DNA of 10,825 nt from JAAYHC01 sp964483175 (GTDB lineage: Bacteria > Bacillota > UBA5301). Position 1 is the first letter of the stretch, and each line of letters begins with the position of its first letter. The DNA is taken from the NCBI GenBank assembly GCA_964483175.1, contig CAZAAT010000070.1, positions 1-10,825 of the forward strand, written 5' to 3'. Under the pieces are notes generated by a model that was given only the letters and a program-made list of their open reading frames with translations, did not search any database and was not told the origin of the DNA. Positions 1-6,477 of this stretch are shown here, one piece after another. The translations under genes were made by a program, and so were the position numbers.

Positions 1-43
1 ATTTGGAAACAATTAACTCTAATTCTTTTAGGGATGTATACAC
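1..43 (-). CDS. 5' start of an unidentified gene, truncated by the window edge
   Basis: A strong Shine-Dalgarno (AGGAGGGG, about 58-51) lies just after the stop of the repeat-protein gene. A GTG at 43-41 follows with suitable spacing and opens a frame reading MYTSLKELELIVSK to the window edge without a stop. A competing GTG two bases earlier (45-43) hits a stop after five codons. No terminator separates this from the gene ending at 72, so the two are probably co-transcribed. Fourteen residues are too few to assign a family. The call rests on the ribosome binding site and the open frame only. Confidence 0.45.
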   Translation of the reverse strand, partial: MYTSLKELELIVSK

Positions 44-71
44 ACGAACACCCCTCCTCAATTACCACTCA

Positions 72-1502
72 TTAGTTAGGAAAAAGGTAGGCGGTTTCCT
101 TCAACCAATGAGTAGTGAAGTTAAACATACTCTCAGCCAAGGGCAATGAGAGTGCGAATAACCCGTTGATCTTTCTAAGCCCTCCGGAAACTTTGACCGG
201 GATGCTGTTAACGTAGACAACCTGATCACTGTCGTTAAAAACCATAAAAATCGTCTCAGCGCTAAGATAAGCCATCCCGCTGATAGGATCGTAATCTAAC
301 GACATCCCAAAAAGAGAAGCTAGTTGCCGGAGAGGGATCCAAACCTCACCTCGGTTAATTAGAAAGTCGAGTTCCGCAAAGCTTACGCCTTTTTGGTGGA
401 AATAAAGCTGGATCTCCTCCGCTTGATACTCGACCAATTTCAGACCAACACCATGCACATCCCAACCAAAAAATGAGTCCTGAGTAGAGTCGGTCAGTTT
501 CCATTCGCTGTGATTAATTCTAACCGTAGAATGAGGTTGGGGCGCTCCACTTTTTGAGAGGGGCCAGATTAATAAATTACCGCGGATCTCCCCTGCCAAC
601 GCTGGGCGCTGGCTTTGCGGCAAAATCAGATAGGTGAGCTGCCGAATAATTCCAGGCACCTCTTCATATTTCCATTTATCAATATATGAACCCCTGTACC
701 ATTCAAAAGCAGATAAAAGCCCAGCCGGACTAGCAACTACCAGCTCTTCAGCTCGGTCATTATCGAGGTCCACTAAATAGCTGCTTGAAATCCCACCCCA
801 GGGGAAGTTAGTCCAAACCGGTTTGAGTTGTTGGGATTTTCCGGGTGAATAAATCTGCAGCTCTGCTCTGTTCACCACCAGAGCGAAGTCGGACTCTCCG
901 TCGAGATCAAAGTCTCCTGAACCAATATAATTAATGTGAGAACCTCTAAGATGATTAGCTGTCCAAAGGGTTTCCGGGTTGACGCCATTCCAACGGAAGA
1001 TAGTTAGCGATCCGTCTTCAGTTGTGGCAAGAATGAGTCGGAAAGGAAAACCTGAAAGTTTTAGGGAATCGAGGCTTGACACTTTAGACCATAGATAGAC
1101 GCGACTGTAAGATTTCCAGAATTCACCTGCTGACCACCCGATGACATCTAGAATCCCGATGTCATCGTAGGCTACAATGACCTCGTAGACATCATCACCA
1201 TCCAGGTCGGCCAAGTGGATTGCACTCACTGTAGCTTCAAAAGTAACCTCCTGCCAGAGCCGAAATACGCCATCGTTAAGCTCATAGATGCGCACCGTAT
1301 TATCGATGGCAAAGACCCACTTGTCAAAGCCATTGCCGCTGAGGTCGGCTTGACCAGCAAAAAGCATAGAGCCCTGCTCGGGAAGGTGTAAACCCGATTG
1401 AACTTGGAAAAGATAATCAGGTTCGGCTGCAAGGCCTGTGAAAGCAAAATAGCCCACAGCAATTAAAGTTAAAAGAAAAATCTTATATGGTAAATATTTC
1501 AA
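72..1502 (-). CDS. Exported FG-GAP/VCBS-like repeat protein with C-terminal copper-amine-oxidase-type stalk domain
   Basis: A 476-residue protein of unknown specific function, probably acting outside the membrane. Residues 1-26 look like a signal peptide: basic MKYLPYK, a hydrophobic stretch, then likely cleavage after GLAA. The middle carries aspartate-rich motifs typical of calcium-binding FG-GAP/VCBS propeller repeats: DLSGNG at 53, DLDGDD at 99, DFDLDGESD at 197 and DLDNDRAEE at 245. These suggest a partial or complete beta-propeller over about residues 30-315. Residues about 373-476 resemble the copper amine oxidase N-terminal (stalk) domain, with the typical VWIPLRQLASLFGMSLDYDP segment at 387-406. 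That domain is common in surface proteins of Clostridia and does not imply oxidase activity. The start is TTG at 1502: an in-frame stop lies two codons upstream, and AAGGATGG sits 6 bases before it. It has its own intergenic region downstream of the tRNA terminator. The domain calls are good; the role is unknown. Confidence 0.85.
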   Translation of the reverse strand: MKYLPYKIFLLTLIAVGYFAFTGLAAEPDYLFQVQSGLHLPEQGSMLFAGQADLSGNGFDKWVFAIDNTVRIYELNDGVFRLWQEVTFEATVSAIHLADLDGDDVYEVIVAYDDIGILDVIGWSAGEFWKSYSRVYLWSKVSSLDSLKLSGFPFRLILATTEDGSLTIFRWNGVNPETLWTANHLRGSHINYIGSGDFDLDGESDFALVVNRAELQIYSPGKSQQLKPVWTNFPWGGISSSYLVDLDNDRAEELVVASPAGLLSAFEWYRGSYIDKWKYEEVPGIIRQLTYLILPQSQRPALAGEIRGNLLIWPLSKSGAPQPHSTVRINHSEWKLTDSTQDSFFGWDVHGVGLKLVEYQAEEIQLYFHQKGVSFAELDFLINRGEVWIPLRQLASLFGMSLDYDPISGMAYLSAETIFMVFNDSDQVVYVNSIPVKVSGGLRKINGLFALSLPLAESMFNFTTHWLKETAYLFPN

Positions 1503-1564
1503 GTATTACCATCCTTCGGTGAAAATCAAGGTTAGATAATAATATTCTTCCACAGTTCCCGAGC

Positions 1565-1596
1565 TATTCCTGCCTAGCTAGCTGCTGGCAGGAATA
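1565..1596. repeat. Perfect 10-bp inverted repeat in the gap between the tRNA terminator and the repeat-protein gene
   Basis: Arms TATTCCTGCC (1565-1574) and GGCAGGAATA (1587-1596) are exact reverse complements around a 12-base loop, which itself contains the small palindrome AGCTAGCT. Neither strand has a T-tract after the stem, so it does not look like an intrinsic terminator. It lies 63 bases upstream of the TTG start at 1502, so it could be a transcribed leader hairpin, a protein-binding operator or one copy of a dispersed intergenic repeat. The sequence alone cannot separate these options. Confidence 0.6.
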
Positions 1597-1621
1597 ACAA
1601 ACCCTTAGTTAGAGTTGTAAA

Positions 1622-1661
1622 GCAAGAAAAAGAGAGCCTTCACTTGTACAGTGAAGGCTCT
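1622..1661 (-). terminator. Intrinsic terminator after tRNA-Pro and the thr/lysC operon
   Basis: A perfect 12-bp stem (AGAGCCTTCACT pairing with AGTGAAGGCTCT, 1650-1661 and 1633-1644) with a 5-base loop is followed on the minus strand by CTTTTTCTTG. It lies 15 bases beyond the encoded CCA of the tRNA, so it would end both tRNA transcripts and any read-through from lysC. Confidence 0.9.
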
Positions 1662-1676
1662 GGAAATTTGAAAAGA

Positions 1677-1754
1677 TGGTCGGGGCGACTGGATTCGAAC
1701 CAGCGGCCTTTTGACCCCCAGTCAAACGCGCTAACCAAACTGCGCCACGCCCCG
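1677..1754 (-). tRNA. tRNA-Pro (anticodon GGG), CCA encoded
   Basis: The minus strand folds into a full cloverleaf. The 7-bp acceptor stem is CGGGGCG/CGCCCCG, and the D-stem is GCGC/GCGC with a loop containing GG. The anticodon stem is TTTGA/TCAAA with loop CTGGGGG, giving anticodon GGG with G37. The T-arm contains TTCGAAT. The discriminator A and an encoded CCA end the gene at 1677. Anticodon GGG reads CCC and CCU proline codons. The gene starts 26 bases after the lysC stop, has its own promoter (1766-1794), and is followed by a strong terminator. Confidence 0.96.
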
Positions 1755-1765
1755 ACGCAAAAATC

Positions 1766-1794
1766 ATTATATCAGACAAATTAAAGCAGGTCAA
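1766..1794 (-). promoter_or_regulatory. Sigma-A promoter for tRNA-Pro, overlapping the lysC 3' end
   Basis: The minus strand has TTGACC (1794-1789), a spacer of exactly 17 bases, and a perfect TATAAT (1771-1766) preceded by TGA, which is an extended -10. The -35 element doubles as codons for the last residues of LysC (Val-Asp-Leu), and the stop codon lies in the spacer. The expected start point, about 7 bases downstream (around 1758-1759), leaves only 4-5 leader bases before the mature tRNA 5' end at 1754. The match to consensus is the best in the window, as expected for a stable-RNA promoter. Confidence 0.85.
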
Positions 1795-2299
1795 CTGGTG
1801 ACGGCGGTAACTCGGGGTAGTCTTCATCTAGCTTAAAGGCGCTATGGATCGCCTTGACAGCTTCTTTCACCTGAGCACGATCGATTAAACAAGAAATCCG
1901 GATCTCTGAAGTGCTAATGACTTGAATGTTAATCCCGGCTGTGCAAAGCGCTTTGAACATAAGCGCGGCAACTCCAGGGTGGGTAACCATTCCGGCTCCG
2001 ACAACCGAGACTTTCGCTACCGAATCGTCACAGTGCAGTCCTTGTGCGCCTAAACTGGCTACGAGGCCCTCAATAATTTGCACAGCTTCTCGCGAGTCAT
2101 CCGAAGAGATAGTGAACAGGAGGTCGGTAACGGTTTCCGCTTTAGTGCTTTGCACAATCATATCCACATTGATGTGCGCCTTTGCCAGGGCTTCAAAGAT
2201 CGAAAAGGCAACGCCGGGACGATCCGGCACGCCAATCACTGTAATTTTGGCTACGTTACAATCATGAGTGACTGCGCTTACATACATCTCGCGTTCCAT
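1781..2299 (-). other. lysC: Probable in-frame internal product: aspartokinase beta (regulatory) subunit
   Basis: Codon 246 of lysC is ATG (2299-2297). Seven bases before it lies AAGGAGGT (2307-2314), a nearly perfect anti-16S match and better than the site at the lysC start itself. Translation from here would give a 172-residue protein holding exactly the two ACT domains. In Bacillus subtilis aspartokinase II, the beta subunit is known to be made from an internal start at nearly the same codon of the same gene, forming an alpha2beta2 enzyme. Use of this start here is inferred from that precedent and the ribosome binding site. Confidence 0.65.
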
Positions 2300-3034
2300 G
2301 TCGGAAACCTCCTTCACCATAGTACCTGGATGATCATTGTAGCTGGATCTTACCTGTATTGGCATCCGATATTGAGCCGCAAATTCGACCGCCCGGGGCT
2401 GTAAAACAACAGCACCTGAGCTGGCCATCTCTAACATTTCACCATAAGAAACAATTGACATTTTCCGAGCTTCGGGTAGAATGCGCGGATCTGCCGTATA
2501 AACACCATCGACATCCGTAAAGATCTCGCAAACATCGGCCTGCAGTGCCACTGCCAAGGCAACTGCTGAGGTATCCGAGCCTCCTCTGCCCAAGGTCGTG
2601 ATGTCACCCATCTCATTTACGCCTTGAAAGCCAGCTACGATTACAATTTGGTCAGCCTCGAGTTCCTTTTGGATGCGGTGCACGTCGATACCTTTAATCT
2701 TAGCTTTGCCATGTAGATTTTCTGTCTGTACTCCAGCCTGCCAACCCGTTAAAGAAACGGCAGTATGTCCATAGCTTTGAATCGCGATTGCTAACAGGGA
2801 GATGGAAATCTGTTCTCCGGTTGCCAGAAGCATGTCCAGCTCGCGTGGGGTGGGGTCAGGAGTAATCTCATGAACCATTTTGATTAGATCGTCAGTCATA
2901 TCGCCCATGGCACTAACAACAACGACGACCTGATTGCCTTGGTCTTTAGCATTACAGACCCGTTGGGCAACGGCTTTAATTCGTTCAATATTTCGAACGG
3001 AACTACCGCCAAACTTTTGGACTATTAAGCTCAC
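1781..3034 (-). CDS. lysC: Aspartate kinase (aspartokinase II type)
   Basis: Phosphorylates L-aspartate to 4-phospho-L-aspartate in the cytoplasm, the entry step to lysine, threonine, methionine and diaminopimelate. The 417-residue protein starts with the amino-acid-kinase signature KFGGSSV (7-13) and has the nucleotide/substrate segments TLGRGGSDTSA (147-157) and TDVDGVYTADPR (173-184). Two ACT regulatory domains follow at about 262-330 and 342-410, with effector-type turns DRPGVAFSIF and THPGVAALMF. This layout is that of the Bacillus aspartokinase II family, typically lysine-inhibited; the effector here is inferred. The GTG start at 3034 overlaps the thrB stop by one base (TAGTG), and the site upstream is only a loose GAAGGGAAG. 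lysC is the last protein gene of hom-thrC-thrB-lysC. A strong internal ribosome binding site before Met246 suggests a second, shorter product. Confidence 0.96.
   Translation of the reverse strand: MSLIVQKFGGSSVRNIERIKAVAQRVCNAKDQGNQVVVVVSAMGDMTDDLIKMVHEITPDPTPRELDMLLATGEQISISLLAIAIQSYGHTAVSLTGWQAGVQTENLHGKAKIKGIDVHRIQKELEADQIVIVAGFQGVNEMGDITTLGRGGSDTSAVALAVALQADVCEIFTDVDGVYTADPRILPEARKMSIVSYGEMLEMASSGAVVLQPRAVEFAAQYRMPIQVRSSYNDHPGTMVKEVSDMEREMYVSAVTHDCNVAKITVIGVPDRPGVAFSIFEALAKAHINVDMIVQSTKAETVTDLLFTISSDDSREAVQIIEGLVASLGAQGLHCDDSVAKVSVVGAGMVTHPGVAALMFKALCTAGINIQVISTSEIRISCLIDRAQVKEAVKAIHSAFKLDEDYPELPPSPVDLL
2307..2314 (-). promoter_or_regulatory. Internal Shine-Dalgarno site within lysC
   Basis: AAGGAGGT on the minus strand, encoding part of the Lys-Glu-Val run at residues 241-243, stands 7 bases before the in-frame ATG at 2299. 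It sits in the linker between the kinase domain and the first ACT domain, the right place to produce a free regulatory subunit. Confidence 0.7.
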
Positions 3035-4011
3035 TAAGCTTCTTCCCTTCTCTCTACTTTTGTTCCGTTAGTTTCAACCTTGCTAACTATATACTCAGCA
3101 TTAAGTTGGGCTGCTGTATTAAAAGCGCGTACGATTTCCTCTCCTACTTCTTCGGGAGAATATAGCGCTAGAGCTAACACGCTTGGCCCCGAACCACTAA
3201 TCGTAAAAGCACAGGCTCCGGCTCGATAGGCGGCTTCTTCAACCTCTCGATAGCCTGGAATAAGCTCCGCTCGGTAAGGAACATGTAGTGGACTGTGAAT
3301 TAATTTTGCCAGGCGTGCAAAATCTTTGTTTCGCAAGGCAAGCAGTAGACCACCTAAATTGGCGCTGTTAATGACAGCTTCTTGCAGACTGACCGTTGGT
3401 GGTAACACTCTGCGAGCTGCTTCTGTACTTACTTTAATATCTGGTACTCCAATGACAAAAGAGAGTTCTTCGGGTACTTTGAACTGCAGCGCTATCGGGG
3501 ATTGACCAGGTTGCACGATATTGATACAGGCACCGCCGTAGAGACACGGCAAAGCGTTATCCGGGTGGCCCTCAAGCTTTACCGCTTCTTCGACAATCTC
3601 CGTAAAGGATATTTTATGCTGAGCCGAAGCTGCTATTTCTCGAGCCAAGCAAAGGGCCGATACGATGCAGGCTGCACTACTGCCCAAGCCGCGTGCCAAT
3701 GGAATTTCTGCCTTTATTTGTACCGATAACCCCTCTGGGCGCAGACCAGCTTTGGTCAGTAGCCGAGCGAGTGCTTGGTAAAAAAGGTCTATTCCAACTA
3801 ATTGGAGGTCTGTAGCATATCGGCCAGAAAAGCTTGTCGCTGTTTCTTTAGCAAGCCAGGCAGTTAGGTCAGATTCGCTGCCAGTATATTTACTGGTCGA
3901 AGTCCAGGAAGCTGAGACCGTATTAAAAAGTTCGAGAGCAATTCCAACACAGTCAAAACCAGGTCCAAAGTTAGCAGTTGTTGCAGGGGTAGAAATTGTA
4001 ACTCTTGACAT
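3034..4011 (-). CDS. thrB: Homoserine kinase
   Basis: Transfers phosphate from ATP to L-homoserine, giving O-phospho-L-homoserine for threonine synthase, in the cytoplasm. The 325-residue protein is a typical GHMP kinase. It opens with VTISTPATTANFGPGFD (4-20). The ATP-binding glycine/serine loop is PLARGLGSSAACIVSAL (104-120), EGHPDN is at 147-152, and the C-terminal GHMP motif TISGSGPSVLA is at 270-280. Its length is near the family norm of about 300. The ATG start at 4011 overlaps the thrC stop by one base (TAATG) and has GGAGGGAAG upstream. The gene is translationally coupled to thrC before it and lysC after it, so all threonine-branch enzymes should be made together. Confidence 0.96.
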   Translation of the reverse strand: MSRVTISTPATTANFGPGFDCVGIALELFNTVSASWTSTSKYTGSESDLTAWLAKETATSFSGRYATDLQLVGIDLFYQALARLLTKAGLRPEGLSVQIKAEIPLARGLGSSAACIVSALCLAREIAASAQHKISFTEIVEEAVKLEGHPDNALPCLYGGACINIVQPGQSPIALQFKVPEELSFVIGVPDIKVSTEAARRVLPPTVSLQEAVINSANLGGLLLALRNKDFARLAKLIHSPLHVPYRAELIPGYREVEEAAYRAGACAFTISGSGPSVLALALYSPEEVGEEIVRAFNTAAQLNAEYIVSKVETNGTKVERREEA

Positions 4012-5075
4012 TAACGTCTTCCCTCCATCACTAGATTGCGTACTTCTTCGTAATTAGCCGGGGCGGTAATAATCTGACCCGATTCCTTGATGGCATTATC
4101 CGGATCTTTGAGGCCGTGGCCGGTTAGAACGCAAACAACTTTAAGCGTGTGCTGGTCATATCCGTCAAAGAAGCCGCTACGGACCAATTTTAGGAGACCA
4201 GCAACTGAAGCTGCGGAGGCCGGTTCACAGAAGATTCCGGTTTTGGCGGCCAGCATACGATAGGCATCCAGTATTTCGGCGTCGGTTACCGAATCAATCA
4301 GGCCACCAGATTCTTCTCTGGCCTTGACTGCCCTCTCCCAACTGGCTGGATTGCCGATTCTGATCGCTGTTGCGATCGTCTCAGGCTGTTCGACAGGGTG
4401 GCCAAGTACTATCGGTGCAGCACCGGCTGCCTGGAAGCCAAGCATCATCGGGCGGTATTCGATCTTTTCTGCCTGGTGATATTCGGAAAACCCTTGCCAA
4501 TAGGCTGTGATATTGCCGGCATTTCCGACTGGAATACATAGATGGGTCGGAGCCTCGCCTAACTGGTCACAGATTTCAAAAGCAGCGGTCTTTTGGCCTT
4601 CGATCCGAAATTGATTTACCGAATTAACTAGGGTAATGGGCTCGTTTGCTGCCAGTTCTCTTACAATATGCAAGGCTGCATCGAAATTTCCTTCGATGGC
4701 GATCACCTTGGCTCCATGGATTAAGGCTTGTGAGAGCTTGCCCAGGGCGATCGCTCCTTTGGGTAGTAAGACAAAACATCCCAACCCAGCTTTGGCCGCA
4801 TAGGCCGCCGCTGATGCGGAAGTATTTCCCGTCGAGGCACAGATTACCGCCTTTGAACCCGCCTCAACAGCCTTAGATATAGCCATACACATTCCGCGGT
4901 CCTTAAATGAACCCGTCGGGTTTAATCCCTCATATTTGAGGTAAACACGAAAAGGTAGTTCTAATTCAGTGCTAACCTCAATTAAGGGAGTATTTCCTTC
5001 TTGCAGAGTCACCACGGGGGTGCTCTCGTTAACAGGTAAATAATTACGATACTCTTCAATCAGACCGCGCCACAT
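4011..5075 (-). CDS. thrC: Threonine synthase (PLP-dependent)
   Basis: Converts O-phospho-L-homoserine to L-threonine and phosphate, the last step of threonine synthesis. The 354-residue length matches the short Bacillus-type enzymes of about 350. The pyridoxal-phosphate lysine is K58 in NPTGSFKDRGM (52-62). The substrate loop is ASTGNTSASAAAYAAKAG (80-97). The cofactor-phosphate loop is PVGNAGNITAYW (182-193), and the C-terminal part contains LTGHGLKDPDN. The ATG at 5075 shares one base with the hom stop (TAATG) and has GGGTGAGG just upstream. It lies between hom and thrB, the same hom-thrC-thrB order as in Bacillus. No frameshift or missing active-site residue is visible. Confidence 0.96.
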   Translation of the reverse strand: MWRGLIEEYRNYLPVNESTPVVTLQEGNTPLIEVSTELELPFRVYLKYEGLNPTGSFKDRGMCMAISKAVEAGSKAVICASTGNTSASAAAYAAKAGLGCFVLLPKGAIALGKLSQALIHGAKVIAIEGNFDAALHIVRELAANEPITLVNSVNQFRIEGQKTAAFEICDQLGEAPTHLCIPVGNAGNITAYWQGFSEYHQAEKIEYRPMMLGFQAAGAAPIVLGHPVEQPETIATAIRIGNPASWERAVKAREESGGLIDSVTDAEILDAYRMLAAKTGIFCEPASAASVAGLLKLVRSGFFDGYDQHTLKVVCVLTGHGLKDPDNAIKESGQIITAPANYEEVRNLVMEGRR

Positions 5076-6346
5076 TATGCCTCACCCTCAACCCTAATAA
5101 TGTTTTCAACCGAATAAACACAATCTAATGACTTGATTCCGTTAATCGCCTTATTGAGGTTGGCTTCTGTGACCTCATGAGTCACAAAGACTAGTGGCAC
5201 CGGCTCACCCCGTCCAAGTTGAATTACCGAATGCAAGCTAACTCCATTTTCGCCAAACTCATGGGAGATCTGCGCCAATACCCCGGGATTATCTTTGACT
5301 GAGATGCGAATATAATAGCGTGAAACAGTCCTTTCCATCGGCAACTGATTTTTTTGGTAAATACAAGAACATACCTTGCGAGACCCGCAATTATGCGCTA
5401 CATCGATGATATCCGAGCACACAGCGCTGGCGGTCGGCATTTGTCCTGCCCCACGCCCATAAAACATCAATTCGCCGACAGCATCTCCCTCAACATAGAT
5501 GGCATTAAACACATCAGAGACAGCAGCCAAAGGGTGCTTACTAGAAATAAAAGTCGGGTGAACGCGAGCCTCAATGCCTTCAGGGGTTTCTTTGGCAATG
5601 GCAAGCAATTTCAGCGTGTAACCTAGTTGGCGTCCGTATTCCAGATCTACGGGGGTAATTTTACGGATTCCTTCGGTGTAGATTTTATCGATTTCTAAGC
5701 GAGATCCAAAGGCGATGCTGCCCAAAATGAGCAATTTGTAAGCAGCATCAAAACCATCAACGTCGTTGGTGGGGTCGGCCTCAGCGTACCCTTTGGCCTG
5801 AGCCTCACTCAGCGCCGACTCAATATCCACGCCCTCATTGGACATCCTGGTTAGGATGTAGTTCGTAGTTCCGTTGATGATGCCCATAACCTGGCTTAAC
5901 TGATTGGCCCCTAGTGATTCCTTGAGCGCCTTTATAATCGGCACACCACCGGCTACGCTTGCCTCGAAACGAAGCTGAACCCCTTGGTCATCAGCGAGTG
6001 TGAGTAATTCTTTGCCATGCTTAGCAAGTAGCTCCTTGTTTGCCGTAACCACATGTTTACGGGCTTGCAGTGCTTGGCGGATATAATCATAAGCGGGTTG
6101 AGTGCCTCCCATAACTTCTACTATGAGATCAATGGAAGGGTCAGAGATAATCGAGGTAAAGTCGGTTGTCAATAATGATTCAGGGACCGTGGTGCGATGT
6201 TTAGCGATGTCTCTGACCAGAATTTTGCGAATTGCTATTTTGCTACCTATGCGGGTTTCTAAATCGGATCCGCGGTTGGCGATGATCCGGTAAACACCAG
6301 AGCCAACAGTTCCTAAGCCTAGCAATGCTACATTCAAAGTTTTCAC
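5075..6346 (-). CDS. hom: Homoserine dehydrogenase with C-terminal ACT domain
   Basis: Reduces L-aspartate 4-semialdehyde to L-homoserine with NAD(P)H, the branch point to threonine and methionine. The N-terminal Rossmann loop is LLGLGTVGSGV (8-18). The catalytic region HVVTANKELLAKHG (98-111) is followed by EASVAGGVPIIKAL (128-141), GIINGTTNYIL (155-165) and the substrate-binding DVDGFDAAYKL (195-205). GRGAGQMPTASAV at 298-310 completes the cofactor site. An ACT domain spans about 345-415 and probably senses threonine, as in related enzymes. I chose GTG at 6346 because AAGGTGG lies 5 bases before it. An upstream GTG at 6355 is in frame, but it falls inside that ribosome binding site and would add only MVP. 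The resulting 423 residues fit the family. It is the first gene of hom-thrC-thrB-lysC. Confidence 0.95.
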   Translation of the reverse strand: MKTLNVALLGLGTVGSGVYRIIANRGSDLETRIGSKIAIRKILVRDIAKHRTTVPESLLTTDFTSIISDPSIDLIVEVMGGTQPAYDYIRQALQARKHVVTANKELLAKHGKELLTLADDQGVQLRFEASVAGGVPIIKALKESLGANQLSQVMGIINGTTNYILTRMSNEGVDIESALSEAQAKGYAEADPTNDVDGFDAAYKLLILGSIAFGSRLEIDKIYTEGIRKITPVDLEYGRQLGYTLKLLAIAKETPEGIEARVHPTFISSKHPLAAVSDVFNAIYVEGDAVGELMFYGRGAGQMPTASAVCSDIIDVAHNCGSRKVCSCIYQKNQLPMERTVSRYYIRISVKDNPGVLAQISHEFGENGVSLHSVIQLGRGEPVPLVFVTHEVTEANLNKAINGIKSLDCVYSVENIIRVEGEA

Positions 6347-6384
6347 AGGCACCACCTTATCTCGAGTTAAGTAATTTATATCGT

Positions 6385-6413
6385 TTTATACATTCAAGGC
6401 TGAACTCCTTCCA
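6385..6413 (-). promoter_or_regulatory. Candidate promoter of the hom-thrC-thrB-lysC operon
   Basis: Between the spoIVA terminator and hom only about 70 bases are available. The best pair on the minus strand is TGGAAG (6413-6408), 17 bases, TATAAA (6390-6385). The -10 matches 5 of 6 but the -35 only 3 of 6. A second TATAAA at 6380-6375 has no convincing partner. The predicted leader of about 30 bases is too short for a T-box or lysine riboswitch. An operon start here is well supported by context; the exact hexamers are not. Confidence 0.35.
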
Positions 6414-6414
6414 C

Positions 6415-6444
6415 TAAAAAGAAAAACCGGGCCAATCGCCCGGT
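6415..6444 (-). terminator. Intrinsic terminator of spoIVA
   Basis: The stem ACCGGGC/GCCCGGT (6438-6444 with 6426-6432) closes a 5-base loop and is followed on the minus strand by TTTTTCTTTTTAG. It begins 34 bases after the spoIVA stop and separates spoIVA from the hom operon. Confidence 0.9.
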
Positions 6445-6477
6445 CGCATTGATTAAAGGAAAAGTCAGCAGAGCTCA

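Noticed and set aside
1543..1569. A sigma-F/G-like pair (GAATA, 13 bases, GGAAGAATA) upstream of the secreted repeat protein
   Set aside because: The spacing is short, the -10 has a mismatch, and the -35 lies in the inverted-repeat arm. Such short AT-rich matches are expected by chance.
1609..1827. A 72-codon minus-strand open frame across the tRNA region
   Set aside because: Its middle is the translation of the tRNA-Pro gene itself (the familiar TGGQKAAGSNPVAP pattern), and it overlaps the lysC end and the terminator. It is not a protein gene.
1926..2404. Two overlapping plus-strand open frames opposite lysC
   Set aside because: They lie wholly within conserved LysC coding sequence, resemble no family I recognise, and no plus-strand gene is supported anywhere in the window.
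6347..6414. Possible T-box, lysine riboswitch or peptide attenuator before hom
   Set aside because: The space is under 70 bases, with no second terminator, no T-box sequence and no short leader peptide with Thr or Ile codons.
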